A stretch of DNA of 64,000 nt from Streptomyces justiciae (GTDB lineage Bacteria; Actinomycetota; Actinomycetes; Streptomycetales; Streptomycetaceae), in contig NZ_JADDXU010000009.1 in the NCBI RefSeq assembly GCF_015163075.1, positions 342,163 through 406,162 of the forward strand. Direction: 5' to 3'. Positions 17,328-25,232 of the stretch are shown piece by piece. Below the pieces are notes generated by a model that saw only the letters and a list, made by a program, of their open reading frames with translations, did not search any database and was not told the origin of the DNA. A program made the position numbers and the translations under genes. Position 1 is the first letter of the stretch. Every line of letters begins with the position of its first letter.

Positions 17328-18833
17328 CTACTTGCGGCTGTAGTTCGGCGCCTCGACCGTCATCTGGATGTCGTGCGGGTGCGACTCCTTGAGGCCCGCC
17401 GAGGTGATCCGGACGAAGCGGCCGTTGGCCTGGAGGTCCGGGACGGTGCGGCCGCCGACGTAGAACATCGACTGGCGCAGGCCGCCGACCAGCTGGTGGA
17501 CGACCGAGGAGAGCGGGCCGCGGTAGGGCACCTGGCCCTCGATGCCCTCGGGGACGAGCTGCTCGTCGGAGGCGACGCCCTCCTGGAAGTAGCGGTCCTT
17601 GGAGAAGGACTTGCGGTCGCCGCGGGACTGCATCGCGCCGAGCGAGCCCATGCCGCGGTACGACTTGAACTGCTTGCCGTTGATGAACAGCAGCTCGCCC
17701 GGGGACTCCTCGCAGCCCGCGAGCAGCGAGCCCAGCATCACGGTGTCGGCGCCCGCGACGAGCGCCTTGGCGATGTCGCCGGAGTACTGCAGGCCACCGT
17801 CGCCGATGACCGGGACCCCGGCCTCCTTGGCGGCCAGCGAGGCCTCGTAGATGGCGGTGACCTGCGGGACACCGATGCCGGCGACGACACGGGTCGTACA
17901 GATGGAGCCGGGGCCGACGCCGACCTTGATGCCGTCCACGCCGGAGTCGATGAGCGCCTGGGCGCCGTCACGGGTGGCGATGTTGCCGCCGATGACGTCC
18001 ACGCGCGTGTGGTTGGACTTGATCTTGGCGACCATGTCGCCGACCAGCCGGGAGTGGCCGTGCGCGGTGTCGACGACGATGAAGTCGACGCCCGCCTCGA
18101 TCAGCGCCTGGGCGCGCTCGAAGGCGTCACCGGCGACACCGACCGCGGCACCGACGAGGAGCCGGCCCTCGGCGTCCTTGGCGGCGCTCGGGTACTTCTC
18201 GGCCTTGACGAAGTCCTTGACGGTGATGAGGCCCTTGAGGACACCCTCGTCGTCGACCAGCGGAAGCTTCTCGATCTTGTGCTTGCGCAGCAGCTCCATG
18301 GCCTCGACGCCGGAGATGCCGACCTTGCCGGTGACCAGCGGCATCGGCGTCATGACCTCGCGGACCCGGCGGGAGCGGTCGCTCTCGAAGGCCATGTCGC
18401 GGTTGGTGACGATGCCGAGCAGCTTCTTGCCCGGGTCGGTGACCGGGACGCCGCTGATGCGGAACTTGGCGCACAGCGCGTCGGCCTCGGCGAGCGTGGC
18501 GTCCGGGTGCACGGTGATCGGGTCGGCCACCATGCCGGACTCGGAGCGCTTGACGAGGTCGACCTGGTTGGCCTGGTCCTCGATGGAGAGGTTGCGGTGC
18601 AGAACGCCGACGCCGCCCTGGCGGGCCATCGCGATCGCCATGCGCGACTCGGTGACCTTGTCCATGGCGGCGGACAGCAGCGGGATGTTCACCCGCACGT
18701 TCTTGGAGACGTACGAGGCGGTGTCGATCTCGTCGGGAGCCATGTCCGACGCGCCCGGCAGCAGCAGCACGTCGTCGTAGGTCAGCCCGAGCGTCGCGAA
18801 TTTGGCGGGCACTCCGTCGACGTTTGCAGTCAT
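17328..18833 (-). CDS. guaB: Inosine-5'-monophosphate dehydrogenase
   Basis: Converts IMP to XMP with NAD, the committed step to guanine nucleotides. The 501-residue protein has the TIM barrel interrupted by two CBS domains (about 95-210, with SGVPVTDPGKKLLGIVTNRD and LPLVDDEGVLKGLITVKD). The catalytic loop GVGPGSICTTR has its Cys at about residue 310, and the flap and C-terminal part contain YRGMGSLGAM. The ATG follows GGAAGG. Guanine nucleotide supply is tied to differentiation in Streptomyces, and the gene sits beside shbA, bldM and whiD. Confidence 0.97.
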   Translation of the reverse strand: MTANVDGVPAKFATLGLTYDDVLLLPGASDMAPDEIDTASYVSKNVRVNIPLLSAAMDKVTESRMAIAMARQGGVGVLHRNLSIEDQANQVDLVKRSESGMVADPITVHPDATLAEADALCAKFRISGVPVTDPGKKLLGIVTNRDMAFESDRSRRVREVMTPMPLVTGKVGISGVEAMELLRKHKIEKLPLVDDEGVLKGLITVKDFVKAEKYPSAAKDAEGRLLVGAAVGVAGDAFERAQALIEAGVDFIVVDTAHGHSRLVGDMVAKIKSNHTRVDVIGGNIATRDGAQALIDSGVDGIKVGVGPGSICTTRVVAGIGVPQVTAIYEASLAAKEAGVPVIGDGGLQYSGDIAKALVAGADTVMLGSLLAGCEESPGELLFINGKQFKSYRGMGSLGAMQSRGDRKSFSKDRYFQEGVASDEQLVPEGIEGQVPYRGPLSSVVHQLVGGLRQSMFYVGGRTVPDLQANGRFVRITSAGLKESHPHDIQMTVEAPNYSRK

Positions 18834-18981
18834 GACACCTTCCCCAATGGCCTTGATCGGTGCGGATGTCCATGCTAACGGGAAGGAAGGGTCCCGAATT
18901 CCACGGTTCCGTCCTGCTACCTTCGTATCTTCGTACGGAACCGAGTCAGGGCCTGTTCACCGAAGCCACAAACAGCGGGCC

Positions 18982-19647
18982 CTACTGCTCGGCCAGTGCC
19001 CGCAGCCTGCTCAGCGCGCGGTGCTGCGCCACCCGCACCGCGCCGGGTGACATTCCCAACATCTGTCCCGTCTCCTCCGCGGTCAGCCCCACCGCGATCC
19101 GCAGCAGCAACAGCTCCCGCTGGTTCTCGGGGAGGTTGGCCAGCAGCTTCTTGGCCCATTCGGCGTCGCTGCTGAGCAGCGCCCGCTCCTCGGGCCCGAG
19201 CGAGTCGTCGGGCCGCTCCGGCATCTCGTCCGACGGCACCGCCGTCGAACCGGGGCCTCGCATCGCGGCACGCTGCAGGTCGGCGACCTTGTGGGCGGCG
19301 ATGGCGAACACGAAGGCCTCGAAGGGCCGGCCGGTGTCCCGATAACGCGGCAGCGCGAGCAGCACCGCGACGCAGACCTCCTGCGCGAGGTCCTCCACGA
19401 AATGACGCGCGTCGCCGGGAAGCCGGGACAGCCGCGTACGGCAATAGCGCAGCGCCAGAGGGTGGACATGGGCGAGCAGGTCGTGAGTCGCCTGCTCATC
19501 CCCGTCGACGGCGCGATGGACAAGCCCACCGATCACCGTCGTCTCGTCCTCGCGCATCGGTCCATGGTGCCTTGCGGCCGATTCATCCGCGGCACCGCGT
19601 CCGATGTTGTGCACCGAAGCGTTATGAGCAGGTGCGCCGGAACTCAT
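18982..19647 (-). CDS. shbA: RNA polymerase sigma factor, ShbA-type
   Basis: A sigma-70 family factor with region 2 (LALRYCRTRLSRLPG...FVEDLAQEVCVAVLLALPRYR) and region 4 (LPENQRELLLLRIAVGLTAEETGQMLGMSPGAVRVAQHRALSRL). Its place between guaB and bldM matches ShbA, the ECF-like factor known in Streptomyces to drive transcription of the principal sigma gene hrdB. This assignment rests on context plus domain content. Several ATGs are possible. The one at 19647 has the best site (GGGGAGGG eight bases upstream); 19557 would give a shorter protein starting MREDETTVIG. No anti-sigma gene is adjacent. Confidence 0.88.
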   Translation of the reverse strand: MSSGAPAHNASVHNIGRGAADESAARHHGPMREDETTVIGGLVHRAVDGDEQATHDLLAHVHPLALRYCRTRLSRLPGDARHFVEDLAQEVCVAVLLALPRYRDTGRPFEAFVFAIAAHKVADLQRAAMRGPGSTAVPSDEMPERPDDSLGPEERALLSSDAEWAKKLLANLPENQRELLLLRIAVGLTAEETGQMLGMSPGAVRVAQHRALSRLRALAEQ

Positions 19648-19742
19648 CCCCTGCGCCCTCCCCTTCCGCTCGACCGACTCGTCCCCGAGAGACTCCACAC
19701 CTCAAGGATGCGGCATCGGCGCCGAAACAAGCACCGGGCACG

Positions 19743-19803
19743 ATTACCCGCGCCCCAACGGGGGCGCGGGGAACTGCGCGACCAGCCACGACGCACCCGC
19801 AGC
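19743..19803. repeat. Interspersed Streptomyces intergenic repeat (hairpin type)
   Basis: The segment with GCGCCCCAACGGGGGCGCGGGG followed by AACTGCGCGACCAGCC and ACGACGCACCCGCAGCC matches a short intergenic element that I recognise as very common in Streptomyces genomes. It carries a strong GC hairpin and lies just downstream of bldM, where it can act as a terminator. Confidence 0.7.
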
Positions 19804-19810
19804 CGAGTTC

Positions 19811-20422
19811 TCAGCGAACCAGACCCCAACGGAACCCAAGGGCGACGGCATGCGCCCGGTCGGACGCACCCAGCTTCTTGAACAACCGCCGAGCATGCGT
19901 CTTCACGGTGTCCTCGGACAGGAACAACTCCCGCCCGATCTCCGCGTTGGACCGTCCGTGGCTCATCCCTTCGAGGACCTGGATCTCACGCGCCGTGAGC
20001 GTCGGCGCCGCACCCATCTCGGCGGACCGCAGCCGCCGCGGGGCGAGTCGCCAGGTGGGGTCGGCGAGAGCCTGCGTCACCGTCGCCCGCAGCTCCGCGC
20101 GCGAGGCGTCCTTGTGCAGATACCCGCGGGCGCCGGCGGCGACGGCCAGCGCGACGCCGTCCAGGTCCTCGGCCACCGTGAGCATGATGATCCGCGCACC
20201 GGGGTCGGCGGACAGCAGCCGCCGCACGGTCTCGACGCCGCCCAGTCCGGGCATGCGTACGTCCATCAGAATCAGGTCCGAGCGGTCGGCGCCCCAGCGG
20301 CGGAGGACTTCCTCGCCGTTGGCCGCGGTCGTCACGCGCTCGACGCCGGGCACGGTCGCGACCGCGCGGCGGAGCGCCTCTCGGGCAAGCGGGGAGTCGT
20401 CGCAGACGAGGACGGATGTCAT
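19811..20422 (-). CDS. bldM: Developmental response regulator BldM
   Basis: A 203-residue orphan response regulator needed for aerial hyphae and sporulation in Streptomyces. The receiver domain (about 1-120) has DD at 8-9 and the phosphoacceptor-position Asp54 in LILMDVRMPG, then a LuxR-type helix-turn-helix (TLTAREIQVLEGMSHGRSNAEIGRELFLSEDTVKTH). In the literature BldM works as a homodimer and as a heterodimer with WhiI, and its activity does not depend on Asp54 phosphorylation. The ATG is preceded by GGAGGG. The whiD gene is divergent 380 bases away, and a sigma-BldN-type promoter lies about 125 bases upstream. Confidence 0.96.
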   Translation of the reverse strand: MTSVLVCDDSPLAREALRRAVATVPGVERVTTAANGEEVLRRWGADRSDLILMDVRMPGLGGVETVRRLLSADPGARIIMLTVAEDLDGVALAVAAGARGYLHKDASRAELRATVTQALADPTWRLAPRRLRSAEMGAAPTLTAREIQVLEGMSHGRSNAEIGRELFLSEDTVKTHARRLFKKLGASDRAHAVALGFRWGLVR

Positions 20423-20803
20423 GGCCGCCCTCCGCAGCTGATGCACGTCACCTTGAGCCTCCAGGCTGGTACGAAATGTCACCTGTGCGGTCGACCGTCC
20501 CGGACGCCTGCCCGAGCACTTGTTGCTTCAACCGCCTCCGCACTCTCAACGACGGTCACTCGAAAGAGTTACGGGGCTGTGCGCCGTCTTCGGCACTCTA
20601 CGTGAGGGTGCGGACACGGTGCAGACATGCGCGGCGGACCCACAACGTTTCATCACAACCAGTGCCCCATTCAGCCCTATTTCTTCCCATTTGCTGGTGT
20701 CTGAGGCTAGATTCGCAATGAGTCATATTTTCATCTCCTTAGATCGTAGATGTACGGTCGTGGACACCGTATCCGCCACAGAACGGCTACAAGGGGTCAC
20801 GCA
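20423..20803. other. bldM-whiD divergent intergenic region
   Basis: A 381-base gap holding the control signals of two developmental genes. It contains the sigma-BldN-type promoter listed separately. GACAC appears at 20613-20617 and 20763-20767; this is the core of the WhiA recognition sequence but too short to call a site alone. The segment 20690-20760 is AT-rich and is the likely whiD promoter zone. No gene is seen. Confidence 0.6.
20546..20573 (-). promoter_or_regulatory. Sigma-BldN-type promoter of bldM (bldMp1-like)
   Basis: Read on the minus strand: CGTAAC (20573-20568), a 16-base spacer, then CGTTGA (20551-20546). This is the pattern known for the ECF factor sigma-BldN, whose main developmental target in S. 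coelicolor is a bldM promoter. The predicted transcription start is about 115 bases upstream of the bldM ATG. Confidence 0.85.
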
Positions 20804-21136
20804 ATGGCAGATTTCTCCCGCCTTCCCGGACCGAACGCGGACCTGTGGGACTGGCAGCTCCTGGCTGCCTGCCGCGGGGTCGACAGTTCGCTCTTCTTCC
20901 ATCCGGAAGGGGAGCGCGGTGCGGCGCGGAGTGCTCGTGAGAACTCGGCCAAGGAGGTCTGCATGAGATGCCCGGTGCGCGCGCAGTGCGCGGCACACGC
21001 GTTGGCGGTGCGAGAGCCGTACGGCGTGTGGGGCGGGCTGACCGAGGACGAGCGCGAGGAGCTCATGGGCCGGGCACGCAACCGCCTGGTGACGGCGTCG
21101 TCGTCGAGTGGCGGGCACGCCGTCTCGAACAACTGA
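20804..21136 (+). CDS. whiD: WhiB-like iron-sulfur regulator WhiD
   Basis: A 110-residue Wbl protein carrying a [4Fe-4S] cluster, needed for late sporulation in Streptomyces. The four Cys ligands are 23 (LAACRG), 53, 56 and 62 (CMRCPVRAQC), followed by the Wbl signature GVWGGLT (74-80) and a basic patch (GRARNRL) that contacts DNA. It is identified as WhiD by the MADFSRLPGPNADLWDW start and its place next to bldM. Wbl proteins act by binding region 4 of the housekeeping sigma factor. The start ATG follows AAGGGG. A strong terminator follows the gene. Confidence 0.95.
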   Translation: MADFSRLPGPNADLWDWQLLAACRGVDSSLFFHPEGERGAARSARENSAKEVCMRCPVRAQCAAHALAVREPYGVWGGLTEDEREELMGRARNRLVTASSSSGGHAVSNN

Positions 21137-21150
21137 AGGAACGTTTCTTC

Positions 21151-21182
21151 AAAATGGGCACGCGTGCGCGTGCCCATTTTTC
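21151..21182. terminator. Bidirectional rho-independent terminator
   Basis: AAAATGGGCACGCG pairs with CGTGCCCATTTTT, giving a GC stem flanked by A and T tracts. It sits between convergent whiD and the LysR gene and fits both directions. Confidence 0.9.
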
Positions 21183-21189
21183 TGCCCGG

Positions 21190-22095
21190 CTACTGCTTGC
21201 GCCCCGCCGCCCGCTCCAGCTGGTCCAGCGTCGCCGCCACGGCCGGCACCTGGGCCAGGTCGGGCAGGGTCAGCGCGACGATCTCCCGGCGCACGGCCGG
21301 TTCCAGGGTGACCGTGCGCGCGCCTCGCGGCCGTACCGACTCGATGGCGAGCTGTGGAAGGACGGCCACGCCCAGGCCTGCGCCGACCAGGCCCACCACC
21401 GCCGGATAGTCGTCGGTCGCGAAGTCGATGCGGGGCGTGAAGCCGGCGCCCTCGCACACCTCCACCAACTGGCCGCGGCAGCGCGGGCATCCGGCGATCC
21501 AGGGCTCGCGCGCGAGTTCCCCGATGGCGACGGACCCGGCACGCGCGAGCCGGTGCCGTTCGGGTACGAGGGCGACGAGCCGGTCCCGCAGCAGGGGCCG
21601 TACGACGAGGTCGTCCCACTCGTCACCGCCGCCCGCGGCGCCTTCGTACCGGAAGGCGAGCGCGACGTCGCAGTCGCCCTCTCTCAACAGCTCGACGGAC
21701 TGCGGTGGTTCGGCCTCCTCCAGGGAGACGCGGGTGCCGGGGTGCGCGGCGCGGAGGGCGGCCAGGGCGGTGGGGACGAGGGTGGAGCTGCCGCTGGGGA
21801 AGGAGACCAGCCGTACCCGGCCGGCGCGCAGGCCTGCGATGGCGGCGACCTCCTCCTCGGCGGCGGTGAGCCCGGCGATGATTCCGGCGGCGTGCCGGAC
21901 GAGCGCCTCCCCCGCCTGGGTCAGCCGCATCTCGCGGCCGCTGCGGATGAGCAGCGGGGTGCCGACGGAGGTCTCCAGGGCCTTCATCTGCTGGCTGACG
22001 GCGGGCTGGGTGCAGCCCAGTTCGCGGCCGGCGGCCGAGAAGGAGCCGGTGGCGGCGACGGCGCGGAGAACGCGCAGGTGACGAGCTTCGATCAC
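21190..22095 (-). CDS. LysR-family transcriptional regulator
   Basis: A 301-residue LysR-type regulator. The N-terminal winged helix-turn-helix (about 1-60) reads LRAVAATGSFSAAGRELGCTQPAVSQQMKALE, followed by the effector-binding domain (about 90-295). The GTG at 22095 is chosen because the HTH begins a few residues later; much longer reading in this frame is chance. It is transcribed divergently from the MOSC protein gene 81 bases away, so that gene is the likely target. The effector is unknown. Confidence 0.92.
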   Translation of the reverse strand: MIEARHLRVLRAVAATGSFSAAGRELGCTQPAVSQQMKALETSVGTPLLIRSGREMRLTQAGEALVRHAAGIIAGLTAAEEEVAAIAGLRAGRVRLVSFPSGSSTLVPTALAALRAAHPGTRVSLEEAEPPQSVELLREGDCDVALAFRYEGAAGGGDEWDDLVVRPLLRDRLVALVPERHRLARAGSVAIGELAREPWIAGCPRCRGQLVEVCEGAGFTPRIDFATDDYPAVVGLVGAGLGVAVLPQLAIESVRPRGARTVTLEPAVRREIVALTLPDLAQVPAVAATLDQLERAAGRKQ

Positions 22096-22112
22096 CCTTC
22101 GAGGATAAGCCA

Positions 22113-22154
22113 GGCTTTGATGCGGCGCCGAATAATGCGTGGCGGCTTTGATGA
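22113..22154. promoter_or_regulatory. Candidate regulator site: direct repeat GGCTTTGATG in divergent promoter region
   Basis: GGCTTTGATG occurs at 22113 and again at 22144, 31 bases apart (three helical turns), in the 81-base gap between the divergent LysR and MOSC genes. This spacing would suit a protein binding one DNA face. Assignment to the LysR protein is inference from position only. Confidence 0.3.
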
Positions 22155-22176
22155 CCAGGCCTCTACCGTGCCGTGC

Positions 22177-22854
22177 ATGAAGCTTCTGTCGGTGAATCTG
22201 GGCCGGGCCAAGGCCGTGTCGTACACGGACAACCCGGAGGGGCTGACCGGGATCGACAAGCAGCCCGTGGTGGGGCCGGTACGGGTGACGGCGCCCGGGC
22301 CGAAGGGGATCGGCGGGAGTGCGCTCGCCGGGGACGACGTGTGCAAGCGGCAGCATCACGGCGGGGACGACCAGGCGGTGTACGCCGTGGCGCGCGAGGA
22401 CCTGGACGACTGGGAGCGCGAGCTGGGGCGGACGTTGGCCAACGGCGCCTTCGGGGAGAACATCACGACCCTCGGTCTGGACGTGTCCGGGGCGCTGATC
22501 GGTGAGCGCTGGCGGCTCGGGCCCGAGGTGGTGCTGGAGATCACCAGCGCGCGGATTCCGTGCGGGACCTTCCAGGGCCACATGGGTGAGCAGCGGTGGG
22601 TGAAGCGGTTCACCGCGAAGGGGGCGCCGGGGGCGTATCTGCGGGTGATCGAGCCGGGCGAGTTCCGGGCCGGGGACCTCGTCGAGATCGTGCACCGGCC
22701 CGACCATGAGGTGACCGTCGCGCTGGCGTTCCGGGCGACGACCACTGAGCGGGCCCTGCTGCCCCGGATGCTCGCCGCGGGGGACGCGCTGCATCCGGAG
22801 GTGCTCCGGTCGGCGCGCGAGTATGTGGAGAAATACGGGAAGTCCGAGGCCTGA
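22177..22854 (+). CDS. MOSC domain protein (YiiM-like)
   Basis: A 225-residue MOSC protein. Such proteins bind molybdenum cofactor; the E. coli relative YiiM gives resistance to N-hydroxylated base analogues by reducing them. The sequence has the family features KQPVVGPV...DVCKRQHHGGDDQAVYAVAREDLDDWE, FGENITTLGLDV, and ITSARIPCGTFQGHMGE, with the Cys expected to bind Mo. The C-terminal part (ERALLPRMLAAGDALHPEV) matches the YiiM tail. No strong ribosome site is seen, so the message may be nearly leaderless. It is divergent from LysR and followed by an SDR 42 bases later. Confidence 0.9.
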   Translation: MKLLSVNLGRAKAVSYTDNPEGLTGIDKQPVVGPVRVTAPGPKGIGGSALAGDDVCKRQHHGGDDQAVYAVAREDLDDWERELGRTLANGAFGENITTLGLDVSGALIGERWRLGPEVVLEITSARIPCGTFQGHMGEQRWVKRFTAKGAPGAYLRVIEPGEFRAGDLVEIVHRPDHEVTVALAFRATTTERALLPRMLAAGDALHPEVLRSAREYVEKYGKSEA

Positions 22855-22896
22855 CGGCAATCGGACGCTGTCGGTCCGGGTCACTAACCTTGCGCC

Positions 22897-23670
22897 ATGA
22901 CAACGGCATTGATTACGGGATCGACCGCGGGCATCGGTGCCGCGTTCGCACGGCGGCTGGCCGCTGACGGGCATGACCTGGTGCTGGTGGCCCGCGACAC
23001 CAAGCGGCTGCGCGAGCAGGCCACGGAGCTGCACGACCGGCACGGCGTCGAGGTGGAGGTCCTGACCGCGGACCTGGCCGAGGACGACGGCATCGAGTCG
23101 GTCGCCGACCGGCTCTCCGACCGCCGCCGCCCCGTCGACCTGCTGGTCAACAACGCCGGCTTCGGCAACAAGGGCCGCTACCTCGACGTCTCCATGGCCG
23201 ACGAGCTGCGGATGCTCAAGGTGCACTGCGAGGCGGTGCTCCGGCTGACGTCGGCCGCGGCGGAGGGGATGCGGGAGCGCGGGCGGGGCGGTGTCGTCAA
23301 TGTCGCGTCCGTGGCCGCCTTCGTGCCGCGCGGGACGTACGGCGCCTCCAAGGCGTGGGTCGTGCAGTTCACGCAGGGGGCGGCCAAGGATCTCGCGGGC
23401 AGCGGGGTGCGGTTGATGGCGCTGGCGCCCGGGTTCGTGCGCACCGAGTTCCATGAGCGGGCCGGGATGGGCACGGACAACATCCCGGGGTGGATGTGGC
23501 TCGACGCGGACAAGCTGGTGGCGTCCGCGCTCGGCGACCTTGCCCGGGGGAAGACGCTGTCGATCCCCGACCCCCGGTACAAGGCGCTGATGGGTGTCGT
23601 GAAGGTGGTGCCGCGCGGGCTGCTCGGCGGGATCACCTCGAGGACGGGGCGGAAGTACGGCCCCCAGTAA
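22897..23670 (+). CDS. Short-chain dehydrogenase/reductase
   Basis: A classical SDR of 257 residues: NAD(P) motif TGSTAGIGAAF near the N-terminus, NNAG in LLVNNAGFGNKG, and catalytic Ser (NVASVAAF) with YGASK (Tyr/Lys). The C-terminal part after PGFVRTEF is long and ends with VVPRGLLGGITSRTGRKYGPQ. Substrate unknown. It follows the MOSC gene on the same strand and may share its transcript. It converges on the B3/B4 gene six bases away, which I take as the edge of the biosynthetic cluster. Confidence 0.9.
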   Translation: MTTALITGSTAGIGAAFARRLAADGHDLVLVARDTKRLREQATELHDRHGVEVEVLTADLAEDDGIESVADRLSDRRRPVDLLVNNAGFGNKGRYLDVSMADELRMLKVHCEAVLRLTSAAAEGMRERGRGGVVNVASVAAFVPRGTYGASKAWVVQFTQGAAKDLAGSGVRLMALAPGFVRTEFHERAGMGTDNIPGWMWLDADKLVASALGDLARGKTLSIPDPRYKALMGVVKVVPRGLLGGITSRTGRKYGPQ

Positions 23671-23675
23671 GGGCC

Positions 23676-24341
23676 TTACACGACCGGCGTCAGCGTGACG
23701 TCCGGGCGGAGTTCGGCGAGGAGGGACGCGACCGTGGCGCCGATGGCCTCGCTGTGCGCCGCGTCCTCGCCCGGGCAGCCGAGCACGACGAGGAGCGCTT
23801 CCCTGCTGTCCGGGGCGAGTTGGCGGCTGGCGGCGTCGCAGTCGCGGCGGCCCAGCCAGGCGAAGGGCTCCTCGACGGCGCCGTCCGGGTCCGCCAGACC
23901 GTAGAGCAGGTCGCCGGCCGGGACGGGCTTGGACTTGGTGGAGAAGGCGGGGACGATCCGCTCGGTGCCGGCCGCCCGGGTGACGACGAGGTCGCTGCCT
24001 TCGTCCTCCTTGAACAGGCTGTGCAGTCCGATGCCCGCGCCGTGCCGCAGGGTCGCCACGCTCACCGCGTCGACCACCGCGCCGTGCGAGCGCCAGCCGC
24101 GGCTGCGGACGCCCTCGCGGAGCCGCTCACCGGCGGGGGTGGTGCCCTCGTAGCCGAGGTCGGCCAGCAACGTGCGGTATCCGGCGGGGAGTTCCGGGGC
24201 GTCCTGCTCCCAGGCCCCGGCGGCGGCCTCGGCGCTCAGACCGTCGTCCGCACGCAGCAGGGGCTGGTCGGAGGTCAGCTTCCAGACCCGGACGTGGTGC
24301 AGACCGAGGAGGAGGGCGGCCGGGGAGGTGATGAGGCGCAT
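23676..24341 (-). CDS. B3/B4 tRNA-editing-domain protein (PheRS beta-like)
   Basis: A 221-residue stand-alone protein that appears to have the B3/B4 fold, the editing domain of phenylalanyl-tRNA synthetase beta. Supporting segments are HGAVVDAVSVATLRHGAGIGLHSLF, GDLLYGLADPDG, and CDAASRQLAPDSREALLVVLGC, which match the family's pattern of a substrate loop followed by an R/S/T-rich strand. Stand-alone members may clear mischarged tRNA. In a biosynthetic operon it could protect against a toxic amino acid analogue; that is inference. It is the last gene of the cluster, and its first 67 bases overlap the kinase gene before it. The ATG has GGAAG upstream. Confidence 0.65.
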   Translation of the reverse strand: MRLITSPAALLLGLHHVRVWKLTSDQPLLRADDGLSAEAAAGAWEQDAPELPAGYRTLLADLGYEGTTPAGERLREGVRSRGWRSHGAVVDAVSVATLRHGAGIGLHSLFKEDEGSDLVVTRAAGTERIVPAFSTKSKPVPAGDLLYGLADPDGAVEEPFAWLGRRDCDAASRQLAPDSREALLVVLGCPGEDAAHSEAIGATVASLLAELRPDVTLTPVV

Positions 24342-25231
24342 GTGTCGTCTTCCAGGTTGTTCAGCGGGGTGTGGGGAGGGTCGGGCACGACGGAGGTCCC
24401 GGTGTGCCCGGTGTCGAAGGAGCCGTGCAGCAGGGCGTGCGGCACCCTGCCGTCGAGGAGTTGGGCGCGGCCGACCCCGGCCCGGACGGCCCGCAGACAG
24501 CTCTCCAGTTTCGGGGCCATGCCGCCGGACAGGGCGGGCAGCAGTTCCGCCGCCCGGGTGACGGTCAGGCGTTCGACGATCCGGTCCCGGCGCGGCCAGT
24601 CGGCGTACAGGCCGGGTACGTCGGTGAGGATCACCAGGTGGTCCGCGCGCAGGCCGGCCGCGAGAGCGGCGGCGGCGCTGTCGGCGTTGATGTTGTAGAC
24701 CTGCCCGTCCGTGCCGCGGCCGATGCCGGTGACCAGCGGGACCAGGCCGCTGTCGGTGAGGGCGCGCAGGACGTGGGTGTCGACGCCGGTGACGTCGCCG
24801 ACGAGGCCGATGTCGACCTCGTCGCCGTCCAGGACGGCGAGCCGTTTGGCGGCGGTGAGCAGGCGGGCGTCCTCGCCGGTGATGCCGACGGCGAGCGGGC
24901 CGTCCTCGTTGAGGAGGCCCACGAGATCGCGTTGCACCTGGCCGGCGAGCACCATCCGGACCACGTCCATGGTCTCGGGGGTGGTGACCCGCAGGCCGGC
25001 CGTGAAGGTCACGGGCAGGCCGAGCTTCTCCAGGTGCGCGTTGATCTGCGGGCCACCGCCGTGCGCCACGACCAGCCGGACGCCGGCGCGGTGCAGCCGG
25101 GCCACGTCCTGGGCGAAGGTGCGCAGCAGCTCCCGGTCCGCCATGGCGCTGCCGCCGAGCTTGACGACGACGGTACGGCCGCGGAAGGAAGCCAGGTCAG
25201 GGATGTCGTCCATGTCGTCCATGTCGCTCAT
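24275..25231 (-). CDS. Acetylglutamate kinase homologue in the biosynthetic cluster
   Basis: An amino-acid-kinase-fold protein of the ArgB type, which phosphorylates the gamma-carboxyl of N-acetylglutamate. VVKLGGSAM, VVAHGGGPQIN, GLVGDVTGVD, INADSAAAALAAGLRADHLVILTDVPGLYAD and LSGGMAPKLESC are all present. The start has a short MSDMDDMDD run caused by repeated ATGGACGAC. The true arginine-pathway enzyme should be elsewhere, since argC/argD/argJ are absent here, so this is likely a pathway copy. The last 22 codons read through into the B3/B4 gene and look unstructured (SSPPRPPSSS), which suggests loss of an original stop. It starts one base after the upstream stop codon. Confidence 0.88.
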   Translation of the reverse strand: MSDMDDMDDIPDLASFRGRTVVVKLGGSAMADRELLRTFAQDVARLHRAGVRLVVAHGGGPQINAHLEKLGLPVTFTAGLRVTTPETMDVVRMVLAGQVQRDLVGLLNEDGPLAVGITGEDARLLTAAKRLAVLDGDEVDIGLVGDVTGVDTHVLRALTDSGLVPLVTGIGRGTDGQVYNINADSAAAALAAGLRADHLVILTDVPGLYADWPRRDRIVERLTVTRAAELLPALSGGMAPKLESCLRAVRAGVGRAQLLDGRVPHALLHGSFDTGHTGTSVVPDPPHTPLNNLEDDTCASSPPRPPSSSVCTTSGSGS

Positions 25232-25232
25232 G

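Noticed and set aside
20613..20767. WhiA binding sites in the bldM-whiD region
   Set aside because: Only the five-base GACAC core is present twice, which is expected by chance in this DNA.
21190..23454. Minus-strand open frame of 754 codons
   Set aside because: The LysR protein starts at 22095. The upstream part is the shadow of the plus-strand MOSC and SDR genes.
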